43,128 nt of DNA, from positions 14,670,692-14,713,819 of the forward strand of contig HG738139.1 of the NCBI GenBank assembly GCA_000499405.2, written 5' to 3'. Source of the stretch: Onchocerca volvulus. Its lineage: Eukaryota; Nematoda; Chromadorea; Rhabditida; Onchocercidae. The notes beneath the pieces were generated by a model. The model saw nothing but the letters and a program-made list of their open reading frames with translations. It was not told the origin of the DNA and ran no database searches. The position numbers were made by a program, and so were the translations under genes. Each line of letters starts with the position of its first letter. The stretch's first letter is position 1. Positions 25,901-36,858 of the stretch are shown piece after piece.

Positions 25901-27214
25901 ACAAATCACAGCGAAATTAAATGAAGTTTATAGTCTCATAATATCTTAATTTTTATTAAATATTTAAAATCAGAAGATTGTAAAATACCAACCAAACATA
26001 TCTGCTCGCTCAGGAGAAATTTGTCGGTGACGAGCTCTTGCTTGATAATTACTCTGCCTTTCAGCGATTGTTTTTGTTCTCGTTTCTGCGAAAGGATCAT
26101 CACCCTGAATAAAGACAGAAGAAATATAAAACAAACATCTGCTTCTTTAAGTTTTTCAGATTAGCTTTACTAATATTAATACTTTCCTCTCGATTAAACA
26201 TTGATAGATGCTTAAAATTTTAAAAAAAAAATTATTTCAAGTAATTCTAAACAACAGTACCTTTCCATGTCTTGCAGCTTCCTCTACAAAACGCTTTGGA
26301 GCAGAATAGGCTGCTTTAGCAGCAGCCATCGGGCCAACCAATTCATCTTCCACGTCTTCCTCTTCATCGCCAGCATTTATTGATGTCAAGTAATCATTTT
26401 TACGTTGTCCTCGAACACTTCCGTACACGTCCTGAAAAAAAATGGGCTAACTTAACTTATATTCTATGTTCTTTTATATGTTAACGACATAAATATTTGC
26501 TAAAAATCAAAAATATTTATAATCCAAATCTGTGACGTGTCGTACAATGTCACCCTAATCTTTTTGTTCTAGAATATTTGCTGAATATAGAACGCTTATG
26601 AATATCTTGCCGTATCATAACCGCCCGCTGAACCAAATGCAATCTTGTCGAAGTTATTTCCATTTCCTAATGCATTTTCACTGTTTTCATTAACATCTTC
26701 AAGATGCCGTTTCCTTGTCACAATTTGCGTCTCGACACCTGCAAACTTGAAGCTACAAAATGTTTGTCGTTAAATCCAGACAAATAAATGTAACTTTTAT
26801 TTTAAGTAAATAGTAAAAAAGTCACTCCTACACAATTAGAAAGGTATTTGAAAGATTAATATTTAAAATTTGAGAATTAAACGACAATACATTTCAAGAA
26901 GCAACTCAATTGCCTAATCGTTTCTCTTAACAAAAATTTGAAAGAATATCATGGAACAATACAAATGAAGTGCACTAAAATACTTCTATTATCAATTGAT
27001 AATTGTCTTAATGTTTTGTAAAATTCGTGATAAAAGCAGTGTTATTTTTCCCTATAAAGTCCATGCTAACTACAGCACTTAATTTACAACGCAAATGATT
27101 TATTATTCTCAAAGTTGCTATGCATTAAAAAAAAGTTTCAAAGAAATGTTTAATGCAGCATATCTCAATTCATCGGTCACCTGGCTTACTAACATTAATT
27201 CCCTCACAATTCAT
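16907..27214 (-). CDS. SF3B1: Splicing factor 3B subunit 1 (SF3b155)
   Basis: About 26 exons join in phase: 26738-26611, 26431-26261, 26104-25993, 25774-25701, 25587-25375, 25301-25154, 25065-24965, 24779-24484, 24154-23961, 23734-23421, 23012-22862, 22758-22582, 22363-22254, 21915-21793, 21716-21570, 21166-21008, 20802-20614, 20545-20402, 20169-19952, 19726-19549, 18427-18218, 17968-17898, 17523-17377, 17303-17189, 17020-16907, plus a first exon. The N-terminal third is disordered with TP repeats and U2AF-ligand-like RWDETP motifs ([33 protein letters not shown]). The rest is the HEAT-repeat superhelix, nearly identical to human, ending RYELDYVL. Residues matching human cancer hotspots R625, H662, K666 and K700 are kept ([30 protein letters not shown]). 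Role: branch-site recognition in the U2 snRNP. The start is uncertain. Exon 27214-27190 (MNCEGINV, phase 1) gives about 1342 residues. The alternative, 27583-27402 joined to 26752, has a splice-leader-like AG three bases before its ATG and gives about 1399. Human has 1304. Confidence 0.96.
19283..19335 (-). other. Candidate cassette (poison) exon in an SF3B1 intron
   Basis: Within the 1.1-kb intron 18428-19548, a 53-nt block is flanked on the minus strand by a good acceptor (CTTTAATTTAG) and a near-consensus donor (AAG|GTAAGTAAC). It is about 60% GC in a roughly 30% GC intron. Both neighbouring exons meet in phase 0, so including 53 nt shifts the frame. The shifted frame runs into a stop inside the next exon (18218-18427), followed by several more introns, which should trigger nonsense-mediated decay. 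In the incoming frame it reads [17 protein letters not shown]. It could instead be a structured intronic RNA. Sequence-based inference. Confidence 0.5.
26432..26610 (-). other. Likely GC-AG intron of SF3B1
   Basis: The exon ending ...GGYDT at 26611 is followed by GCAAGATATT, not GT, and the next exon starts GACGTGTAC after TTTTTTTTCAG. Both GT sites just upstream are phase 1 and would throw the next exon out of frame. Using GC gives phase 0 and a junction GGYDT|DVYGSV that matches the conserved GYYDQEIYGGS segment of human SF3B1. Confidence 0.7.
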
Positions 27215-28629
27215 GTTTTATGAACAGTCCTTAATTATGTTTAAAACGGATTCCTATATAACAGTTTATCCATACAACAGCAAAACTGGATTGTGGAAGG
27301 CATGGATTTGGGAAACATAAATATGGATTGCCCAGGTACAAAATAATATTTAAATGACAAATTAAATGTTTCCTATAGACTGTTTCAAAAATTAAATTAA
27401 CCTTTGTTGGACATTCCGTAGGAATCCCTTAATCTTCTTAACACAGTTTTCTTTTCTTTTGATTAATACTCTTTCCTGTAAATGAAATGATCTATAAATT
27501 TGCTGAACATTTTCATGGAGTGTTATCGTTGATTTCAGAATGTTGATATCATTCATATTGCAGTTGACAAAGATTTCACTCATTCTCTAATTAAGGAGGA
27601 ACAAATAATATGAGGAATTCAGCACATGGAAAAAGATAGAAAAAGACAATACAATTACTTCTCAACACGTTCCTGCGTTTCCTCCTTACGTGAAGCAGGT
27701 ATAAAGTATATTTTCTTCTTCTACCTACGTGAAACGTGACAATATATGCTTCCTATCCAACTGAAAAGTAAAAACGATATTCCGACTGCATATTTGAAAC
27801 TTATCAGTTCACCCCGCGCAACAAACCACTCAAACCTGCAGCACGCAAATAACTTATCGATAAAGTATGAATGCCTGCCAAAATGCATGCGTCTCACTAC
27901 GCATACCGCAATGAAAACTTCCCTTTAGGACAAATTTCCGACTACTGCAGCTAAAAAACAGCATTATAGCTTATCCTTCGACTAATATATTAATTTTCAT
28001 TGCGATGTGATGAATCAGGAGTCACAATGGATAGGGATCGCAAAAAGATCGCATAATGTGCTACGTTAAATGTATATTGCGACAGTAAAATGAAAAACGT
28101 GAGAATAACGTTTAAAGGACGCAAGGACGGAATCAATACAACATTTAATTCCGAATAAAAAGTTCAAAGCGAACACCATGCTCATTGTATTTATATCTTT
28201 CCGAGAGCTGTTACAATATTTATCGATGTCGAGTTTTTCCATCTATTCATATTTTAATACAACTGGAGAGGTAAATTTTCCGATGCATTTACTCCACTCG
28301 TACTTCTACCATCCCTTTATTTTTGACTATTTCAAGTCTTCAGAACAAACCGTATCTTATTTTAACACACTAAACGAGCATGGCAGCATAACAATCCTTT
28401 CGCGGTAAACCGTCACTGTATTTTAGAACCAACAGTTCCATGTATACCAATATCATTCCTGATAAAAATTCAATCACAGAAGAAAAGAATATGAAGCGAA
28501 GTAGCAACAAAATGAACTGTGCATAATTTATTGGAAAATATAATATCTATTTGATCTTCATTCAAACACTGAATGGATTAATTACAGACAAATGCCAATA
28601 ACACTTTGCGGTATCACAAACAAAATTTT
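27215..28629. other. Region between NUP50 and SF3B1
   Basis: About 1.4 kb holding the SF3B1 promoter or outron and the alternative first exon 27402-27583 (minus strand, 60 codons, lysine-rich and probably helical). The remaining open frames (for example 27746-27928 and 28178-28408, plus strand) have no partner exons or recognisable motifs. Confidence 0.45.
28527..28532 (-). terminator. Putative poly(A) signal of NUP50
   Basis: AATAAA on the minus strand about 100 nt past the NUP50 stop codon. Confidence 0.5.
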
Positions 28630-31600
28630 TTACGATGTAGTATTATCGCCTTGCAATTCTGCGACTACTTGGTCGCGATCTTCTTTTTTTGGTAGGCGTA
28701 ATAAATATGTTGATGGTGATCCACTAGATACACAATTTATCTGAAAATATTATTACTTTAGAAAAAAATGAAGACTGCTTCTATTCGTTAATTCTACTTC
28801 ATCTCCACAGATACGATGAGTAGAAAATTCAGCACAGAATCTCGCACTGAGGCAGTAAGGATTTATTATCTCACCTTATTTAAGATGAAAATGGAATCGG
28901 CACCAGCAATATATCATAAGAAATGCAGCAGGAAATATTTTTTAGTAGATATACCTATATATTCATATATTTTCCTCTGCCTAATGAATAGTGCACGAAA
29001 ATGTAATTCAGATTCGCGAGTAAATGTTATTTATCCTTTATTTTTAGCAATGTTTTCTTTCACAATAGTAAAAGATCACTCTTAAGTAACGAAATCTTGT
29101 TTAAAAAAAGAAAAAAAAAAAAAAAGAAAATGCGGTTGCACTTTTAAAGCCTTGAATACATTGAATACATACCCTTAATTTAACATCTTCAATGGTCACA
29201 TGCTTCATCGTATCATCGATATATGAATTTACCCATACAGTACCTACAAAAATATTTGATTCCACCATAAACATCTTTATTGCGATCATTAGAAAAACTA
29301 AAGTGAACAGCATGAGAATGCAGCTGCATGCTGACAAAGCTTTCGACTTCTTGTTCAGCTTCAAAATGATAACTGCTAATCATTTCATCAAATCTAGATG
29401 TTGAGTTATTGGATTCTTTTATATATCGGACTTCTCACACGATTATTCTTATGACAGTTTTTTCATTATATATCTTGCTATTATATCCAGTACTTTTGTG
29501 ATCGCCACCACTTCTTGTATTCAAAGGATGGAGAAGATCATTCTTATATTCATGATTTATACCGACGTTCAAATAAAATCCTTGATAGTACAATAAAATT
29601 TACCAGTGGCAGTAGCAGCACGGATCAGTAGAATTTTCTTCTCACTATCTGCTTCATCGATTTTGATATGAAGTTGTCCAATGCCAAGTTTTTCATATTC
29701 CGTTCCTTTCAGCACAAATACCGAACATCTAAACAATATATAAGAATGCCTTATGTAACTATTGCATTTATTTGACAACACTTACTTGGACGAGAATATC
29801 GCTTTCGGTTCTTCCGTCAATACAGCTGTTGGTTTGGGTGGAACATATTCACTCTCTTCACCTAGAAAATATTGATTTGATAAATATTTTATTTCGAATC
29901 AATCTGAAGAAAACATCAGCAACCAACACTGCTTACTGACTTTCATTATCTGGTTCCGACTGAATAGTAGGTGGCGCGCCAAATTTAAACTCTGAAATGA
30001 TAAAAAAATATATAAACGGTAGAAAAAGGATTAAATTAATTCAGTCCCCCTTCTTAAAACTACTCCTTTTGCTGAATGTTTCTAACATCATTCTTTATTA
30101 AAGGATATTTAACAATGCTGATAAAATCTAATTTTCCCAAAAATTACGCACATTTTAATGAATATTTTAAATTTTCAGAAGTTGGAAAATCAAGATATAA
30201 GATAACCTAATTTAGCTTTCGAAGAATTAGAGCATCCATAATTTCCTTCAGTCACAACCGGCTTCAAGAATGAAAATGCTGGAGTTACATGAGGCTTGCC
30301 GGCTGATTCCTCATTTCCTTCTCTGCAATATTTGAATGAAGAAATAGAAATTGGCATTTGACTGTATTTGGATTACAGTCGTACTCGAACTATCAAAGTG
30401 TCCACATTATTCTTTTTCTAATTTTAATAAAAGATCAACTTCAAGCATAATTGATCAACCTGAAAAACAAGTTTTTAGATAATGGATCTGGTAACAATTA
30501 AAAAATTTATAATAAGCCCAGAACTATTTGCATAATAATTCGGATATCTAACTTACTTTTTTTCATTGGACTTCTCTGCCAATTCTTTTTCTGAAGATGA
30601 TTTGTTGAAGACAAAATTTGGCGGATTCGTTAGCAATTCATTTTTCTTCGAATTATTTTCTTGACTGAACAAAAACAAAGGGGTTTTGTTGGCGCTTGTT
30701 TCCTTAACGTCATCCATATCTTTTTTCTGGAAGCCTCCATTTCCTATTTTTGTTTTCGAATCATCCTTGTTGTTAAAATCTTTTTTAAAAATTGTTTTGG
30801 CAAATGAGCTATTGAGAGATGATGACAACGGAGGTGATAATGCAATTTGATTAGGCGTTGTTTTGATATGACATTTTTCAGAGCTTGCTGAATACCGTGG
30901 AGAAATTGGAGTGTTCTGAAATATTCCCAATTACAACAAACAGATTTTTTATTAAACATTTCTTCCAAATTACAATCATTTATAACATTCGCACTTCCTT
31001 GACAGAAGAAAATTAATGAGTAATAAAAGCATTCCTTTTCTTAGCAAAGATTAAAGAAACTTCTATACTTCTTTATTCTGCGTGAAGATGATGGGAAAAT
31101 TCCTTGAAAAGAAAACAGTTCATAGAACAGTAAAAAAAAGTAATAAAATGTATTTGAAGAAGTTCTCACAAGTGATTTATCAAAACTTACATGATTCGAA
31201 ATAATTACTTCCTCATCACCTCCTTCAGGACCACCTTTTTTGGCTCTTTTCCTTCCTCGCTTTTCTGAAATTTAATAAAATAGCTTTAAAAATATAGATT
31301 CTTAACTATGGAATATTTATAAGCAGAAAACCAAAAACTGCCTTTCTATGAATATGAAATAAGGAAATTGTCATAGCAATAATTCAAAAAAAAAAAAAAA
31401 AAAACTATAACTAAAAAGAAAGAAAAAGCTGAAATTCAATAATGAGAAAGATACGATTTTGGAAATCATATCTAAAATCTGAAATCTAATAATCTGATAT
31501 CTTTGGAGGCTATGCAGTTGAGTATATATATATATATATTTTCATTTAATGGATATTTTCGAATTTTAAAATAAAAAATTAACTTATGGAAAAAATGTAT

Positions 31601-32216
31601 AAATGATCTTTGAAACTAGGAAGTTTTTTTTTTCTTTTTTCTTTTCTCTAGGAAAAAATAAAAACAATTCTCTCACCTGATCCGGCCGATGATGTGGATA
31701 TATCAAAAGAAAGTTTTGGAACACTTGCTGGATTTGTAGTACTGTTAAATATATTTATCTCATTGGATATAGGTTTTTCTTGAGCTGCACTGGATTTCAC
31801 TATTATTCCACTTCCATCTTTTTGTGATGGGCTTGATTCCAGCAATTCATTGATAACTTCGCCTTTCTTACCATTATCGGTGGACGTGGTAGTACTACTC
31901 CCATTAGATACGAATCCTATGTTTCCATAAGTTTGATCCAGTTCTTCGACATGTTTCAGATAATCACGAACACATGGTGACTACAAATCAACCAGTAAGA
32001 AGAATAAATTGAGGACTGATTCATTTATTATTATTGTCCAGAGAATCTTGCGGGAAAAAAAATAGCAAAATTTTTCGACCAAATGAAGAAGAACGAAATA
32101 ATTACCAAGTCCGCATCAGGCATTTCTTTTAGAGAACATTGAATGAAATACAAAAATGTTTTGTTAAGAACAGCCATTTTTTCGAGAAATAACTTCTCCG
32201 CTTCGGTGTGTTTCAT
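28630..32216 (-). CDS. NUP50: Nucleoporin NUP50, Ran-binding domain
   Basis: Ten exons join in phase (32216-32106, 31980-31677, 31264-31191, 30915-30557, 30322-30207, 29991-29941, 29861-29786, 29728-29604, 29243-29173, 28740-28630) to give 465 residues. Residues 1-60 (FLEKMAVLNKTF... and VRDYLKHVEELDQTYGN) match the NUP50 family segment FLGHLKALN...KDYEKYLANIEQQHGN. A basic cluster KRGRKRAKK (about 140-148) could be an NLS. The middle is low-complexity, rich in Ser, Asn and Lys, with very few FG-like dipeptides. The C-terminus (about 355-465; CSVFVLKGTEYEKLGIGQLHIK, then YLLRLPKKEDRDQVVAEL) is a RanBP1-type domain. Known role: the mobile nuclear-basket nucleoporin that helps importin-alpha/beta cargo release and recycling. 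The importin-alpha-binding N-terminal segment of vertebrate NUP50 is absent: the ATG is preceded by in-frame TGA TAA, and a splice-leader-like acceptor lies 35 nt upstream. Confidence 0.92.
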
Positions 32217-32244
32217 TTTTTATCAGTCGTTTAAATACATTCAA

Positions 32245-32257
32245 AGTAATCCTGAAA
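32245..32257 (-). promoter_or_regulatory. Candidate splice-leader acceptor of NUP50
   Basis: The minus strand reads CCTTTTCAG|GATTACTTTG about 35 nt before the NUP50 ATG. No coding exon with an open frame leads into it, because in-frame stops follow immediately. That fits an outron acceptor or a 5' UTR intron. Confidence 0.4.
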
Positions 32258-33599
32258 AGGATGCAATCTTAACTAGTAATTAAAAAAAGAGGTAAGCGGT
32301 ACAAAGGTGAGTTCATAGAAACTTTTGAAAAAATTTTACTAAAAGTATTTCGAATTAAATTAACAAGAAAATGACTTTCTCAAAATAAACAGATCTATAG
32401 AATGTGTATTCCCATCCCACGCAAGATTTATTGCATTATTTTTATTCTATTATTTTCAACTGTGGGATATTTAAAAGTTTCACGAAACAAAGTTCTATTC
32501 CTTCAAGCGTTAAAGATAGACTTTTCAAAGTATTTCTATGGAAATAAACATTTTTACATCACAACGAATTCTTTAATAGCTAAAATTATTTTTACATATT
32601 CCTGCCTACAACAAGACAACGTCTGGAATGGCATTGATTTTTAACTTTATAAAAAAAGTCATCTTGCAAGAAACGACTGGATACCAATTCAAAACGCAAA
32701 AAACCCAGTACACGCCAGAATCCCACGCAACCGGAAGATCCCAACTGGTTCCAACGAAAACTACTCGCTATGTGAAACTGCTGCATTGGACGTTAACCCA
32801 ATTTAATCTGTCACTGTGAAAATTTGAGTCTCATCAAAAGATAATGCCATTACCAGTGACATCTTGTTTATGACATCAATGATATCTTGAGTAGGAGTGA
32901 AATATATTTTTGGTGATGAAACTCATTCATTTATTTCCAATTAGTATATTTGATTTCATAAATAGACACTTTCGTTACAAATGCTTTTACTTTTTTGACA
33001 ATTCTTTCTTTAAAAAAATATTTTGAATTTATTAGGATTCGTTTCCTCATTAATGGTATCAAAAAAAAAAAAAAGAAAAAAAAAGAAAAAAATGAAAAAT
33101 AAAAATAAAAATAAAAAAAATTTTTTTCTCAAAATACTTTTTGACAATTAATCGATCAACAGAAATGAATATTTCGAATCTTACGATGTGACTTAAATGA
33201 TAAAATATTTGATGTCAAAATGATTTTATGATAAATCTTTGTAATCCAAAAATTATCGCATTACTCCGTATACGACTATCGTGTCCGTGTTCTAATTTTT
33301 CATTTTCAAAATATTTCAATGTTATGTGCTAACTTCAATTAAAAATAACTTTTTTTTTGAAATAGTATGAAAATAACATGAGTATATAATACAAAATATG
33401 ATATAAACATTACAATACATTAATTGGTTTTTTTTGAGAATAAAATAGTAAAATATAATGTAATATGCCAAATATCGTATCCCAATGGATTATTAGAGAA
33501 AATGTACGGTAGAATGGAGCAAATCGCTCGAATGAATACTGTATCGTGCACTTCAACAATAAATAAAATAACGGTGGATTTGACAGTTTAAAGGTATTA
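32258..33599. other. Intergenic upstream of NUP50
   Basis: AT-rich spacer with a long A-rich low-complexity tract at 33061-33120 that flips to T at 33121-33127. I see no exon chain or RNA gene. The NUP50 promoter probably lies in its left part. Confidence 0.5.
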
Positions 33600-34124
33600 A
33601 ACGTAGCAAAAATAGCAATACACGGAAATAACGCACGCAAAAATAGCAATACACGGAAATACCATACGCAAAAATAGCAATACACGGAAATAACGCACGC
33701 AAAAATAGCAATACACGGAAATAACGTACGCAAAATAGCAATACACGGAAATAACGTACGCAAAAATAGCAATACACGGAAATAACGCACGCAAAAATAG
33801 CAATACACGGAAATAACGTACGCAAAAATAGCAATACACGGAAATAACGCACGCAAAAATAGCAATACACGGAAATACCATACGCAAAAATAGCAATACA
33901 CGGAAATAACGCACGCAAAAATAGCAATACACGGAAATAACGTACGCAAAATAGCAATACACGGAAATAACGCACGCAAAAATAGCAATACACGGAAATA
34001 ACGCACGCAAAAATAGCAATACACGGAAGTAACGCACGCAAAAATAGCAATACACGGAAATAACGTACGCAAAATAGCAATGTACGGAAATAACGCACGT
34101 AAAAATAGCAATATACGGAAATAA
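33600..34124. repeat. 31-bp minisatellite, 17 copies
   Basis: Seventeen copies of GCAATACACGGAAATAACGC plus ACGCAAAAATA (31 bp), with 30-bp variants lacking one A. The variable part is AACGCAC, AACGTAC or ACCATAC. The order of variants in copies 1-4 recurs in copies 8-11, and the two ACCATAC copies sit 216 bp apart (seven units), so part of the array has been duplicated as a block. The unit has no stop codon in any minus-strand frame, which creates long spurious overlapping open frames (up to 260 codons) coding a hydrophobic RVLLFLRALFPCIAIF-like repeat. Confidence 0.95.
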
Positions 34125-34820
34125 AATCGTGAAAATAAAACAAAGAAGTCAAATCGCTGATAAATGACGAGTGCTAAAGCATTGCGTGACATATGTCCAA
34201 AAAGTTTTAGACATGCTAAAAAATACTTTTGCTTACGTGATCATCTTTTCTACTCAATCAATCGATTCCAATCAGAATATTTGGAGTAAATCTGATAGAT
34301 CGATTTGTCTATTACGTGTGGTAATTTGGACATCGATCATATCATCAGTGAAGATCATATGTTGTATTAAATATATTTTATGATCTTTGTTCTATCTTTT
34401 ACGTATTCACTATACCGTAGATGAACTGTTGCATGTTAAATTTTGCAAAAATAAAAGAAAGAAAACTTTCCAAAAAATTATGTCATTAAAAAAAATCCTG
34501 TGTAAAACAAAAAATTTAAAAGCAATTTTGAACTTTTTTAAAACTTTTTTTTGAAATCTGTCATTTACTCCTATGGCTAGTGAATATGTTCAAGTGCAAC
34601 ATTTAGTGCGATGAAATATTATAGCTAATCCATGGCATGGCGAATAATTGAAGTTGAGACGATTATTTTTTTAAGCATATTAAACCTAAAAAAAAAAAAC
34701 AAAAAACAAAAATCGATAATAATTATCCAAAACAATAGGAAAGATGGTGAAGGAAGAATATTGAAATGATAAATTCACAGAAAGCATTAAAGAAAAACAG
34801 TAAAATAGACCGATCAGATT
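34125..34820. other. Spacer between minisatellite and membrane-protein gene
   Basis: About 700 bp of AT-rich DNA, presumably including the 3' UTR of the membrane-protein gene ending at 34821. Nothing recognisable. Confidence 0.5.
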
Positions 34821-36858
34821 TTAATACTGCGCTATTGAACTACAAAACGATGAATTAGCAGAAAGTATGTCTTCTCGAGTAATCAATTCAGCTGGAGATT
34901 TCATCAAATTCAAATTTGCTGATCCAATATTGATCGGAAAAACTTGTGATCTTGCAAATTCCTGTGGATTTGTTGCTGCATTTAAAGGAGCAATGTTGGA
35001 CATTGATGTTTTTGACATTGATGTCCTGAACACAACTTAGTATTAATTCTTCTGGATCATTCAGTCACATAATCAGAAAAAAAAGTTTGAAAAGTTTTTG
35101 ATTTCCAAACAAAACTTTCAAAAAAAATTTGAAAATTTTAGAATCAGAGAAAAAATGATACTGTGAAATGAATTGTATGATGAAAGATTTTTTAAAAGAA
35201 TAATTCGCATATCTAAATACTTGCTCGAATTAAAGTCAGCAAGTTACCGCTTAATTTGAATATGACTTTTGCGTCCAACTTTTAAGATATAATTTATAGT
35301 GACAAAACTAGTAATTAGCACTAAACATGTAATTAAGCAGCCAATAGTCACAGCTAGAAAAGTTGACCAAGTCTTTTCATTGGTTTGATCCTGAAAATAA
35401 AAAATTTTCATTCCATTCGTAAAGAAAATCGTAAATGTTTATATTAGCCCAAATCTTGTCCATTTCTTGATTTCCATAAATTAGGTATTATAAAATTCAG
35501 AAAGATATGAAACGATATGATATAATGCTATAGAATTTTTCATTTGTTAATTTAATTTTTCTAATTTCATTTTTAATTTAATCCGAATTTGATTTTATTT
35601 GGATTGATTACACGATTTGATTATTTTTTTTTTCTTTTACCCATGATTATAGATAAAATTCCGAGCATTATCCAGCAATGATGATTTTGCATTGGTACTT
35701 TTAGTGAATTGAAAACCCCATATATTTAACTTTATTTTTATTCACACATATTTATATATTATTCATTTATTATAATAATATTTGTGTCTAAAAAAAATTT
35801 TGTATTGAGTAAATTTGTGACAAGAGCTAGGAATTAGCACAATAAATTTTATGGAGATCAATAATCGATGCAGAAACGATGACGAAAACTTTTTTAAATT
35901 AATTTAAAATAAAATGGAAAAATCCATTTATTAATCACAATAAATTTAATAATAGGTTTTAAATTCTGAAGATCGGTTATAATAAAAAAGTGTTGCGATC
36001 ACGCATATGCCAATTCGTGAAATTAAACCAAATTCCCTTCTGCGACGCCCATAATTAATTATTTTTTCAATTTTATCCCAAATAGATCCATAACTTACGG
36101 TCTTCGAATCGATTCCATATGAACAGTGATCGAAGTATTTTGTAAAAGTTAATTGCGCTTTGAAACAAACACCTGATACTTCTGTTATGTTCTTCTAAAT
36201 TTTTGTCAAATAACGATTGTTTCACAAAGAATTGTTTATAATTAACTTTTTTACAACAACTGTTGAAATGCAATAATTAATAGTTCATTATTATTATGAT
36301 TACGCTGTAAATTTATTCGTGTAAATATACGTGAAAAAAACAAAAATGTATATTTATGTGAAAGAAGGAAAATGATATTTAACCGTTTCATTCATTCGAA
36401 ATAGAAAAATAGTTGCAGTGGAGTCGCAAAGTCTTGGGAAATCGTAATCAGGGTCAATTCCATCAAGAGTAATAGTTGAAACTATCGTATCTGGTGTTCC
36501 TTCATTCCAGTATGATATCAAATGAGTTCCATCGGTCTTAAATCTCGCAAAATTTGTAGTGTAAAAAATTACTCACAGAAATGATGTCTATTTTGTTTAT
36601 GATTATAACTTTCGTTCATGACGATCTTTTCAAAAAATGGCCTACCTGATCATCAAAATCCACTTTTAGAGTTTTATAGATTGTCTCATTATTGAATATA
36701 TTGAATAAACGTAATTGAAGTGTCGGATGAATGCAAACATCACGTAAATCACAGTCATTCAACCATTGCAATCTTTCTAGTTTGACATCTGTCCAGAATT
36801 TCGCCGATAAAATATAGCGAAACGTAAAAAAGAATACAGCGGTAAGTGACAATCGCAT
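34821..36858 (-). CDS. Type I membrane protein, tandem paralogue A
   Basis: Five exons join in phase (36858-36646, 36536-36384, 36194-36099, 35390-35248, 35025-34821) to give 269 residues. Residues 1-19 (MRLSLTAVFFFTFRYILSA) form a signal peptide. The ectodomain (about 20-163) has paired cysteines (NDCDLRDVC, RLCDST, GVCFKAQ, DHCSYG) and N-glycosylation sequons (NNET, MNETKNIT). One membrane helix spans about 164-191 (FLAVTIGCLITCLVLITSF). The cytoplasmic tail starts with basic residues and is Ser/Thr-rich (TSMSKTSMSN repeat). It is a paralogue of the gene at 39183-41262: SYWNEGTPDTIVSTITLDGI aligns with THWMHGKPHEITLQCDVIGM, and intron phases are identical (0,0,0,2). Exon 3 is 33 codons shorter than its counterpart. 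An acceptor (AGTTCAG) lies about 15 nt before the ATG. Family and function not recognised; a cell-surface adhesion or receptor role is only a guess. Confidence 0.8.

Noticed and set aside
28816..29085. Plus-strand frame of 89 codons
   Set aside because: It lies in the NUP50 intron 28741-29172 on the opposite strand, with no motif and typical intronic composition.
33410..34192. Long overlapping minus-strand open frames coding a hydrophobic RVLLFLRALFPCIAIF-like repeat
   Set aside because: They are produced by the stop-free 31-bp minisatellite unit; three frames of the same strand are equally open and there is no exon context.
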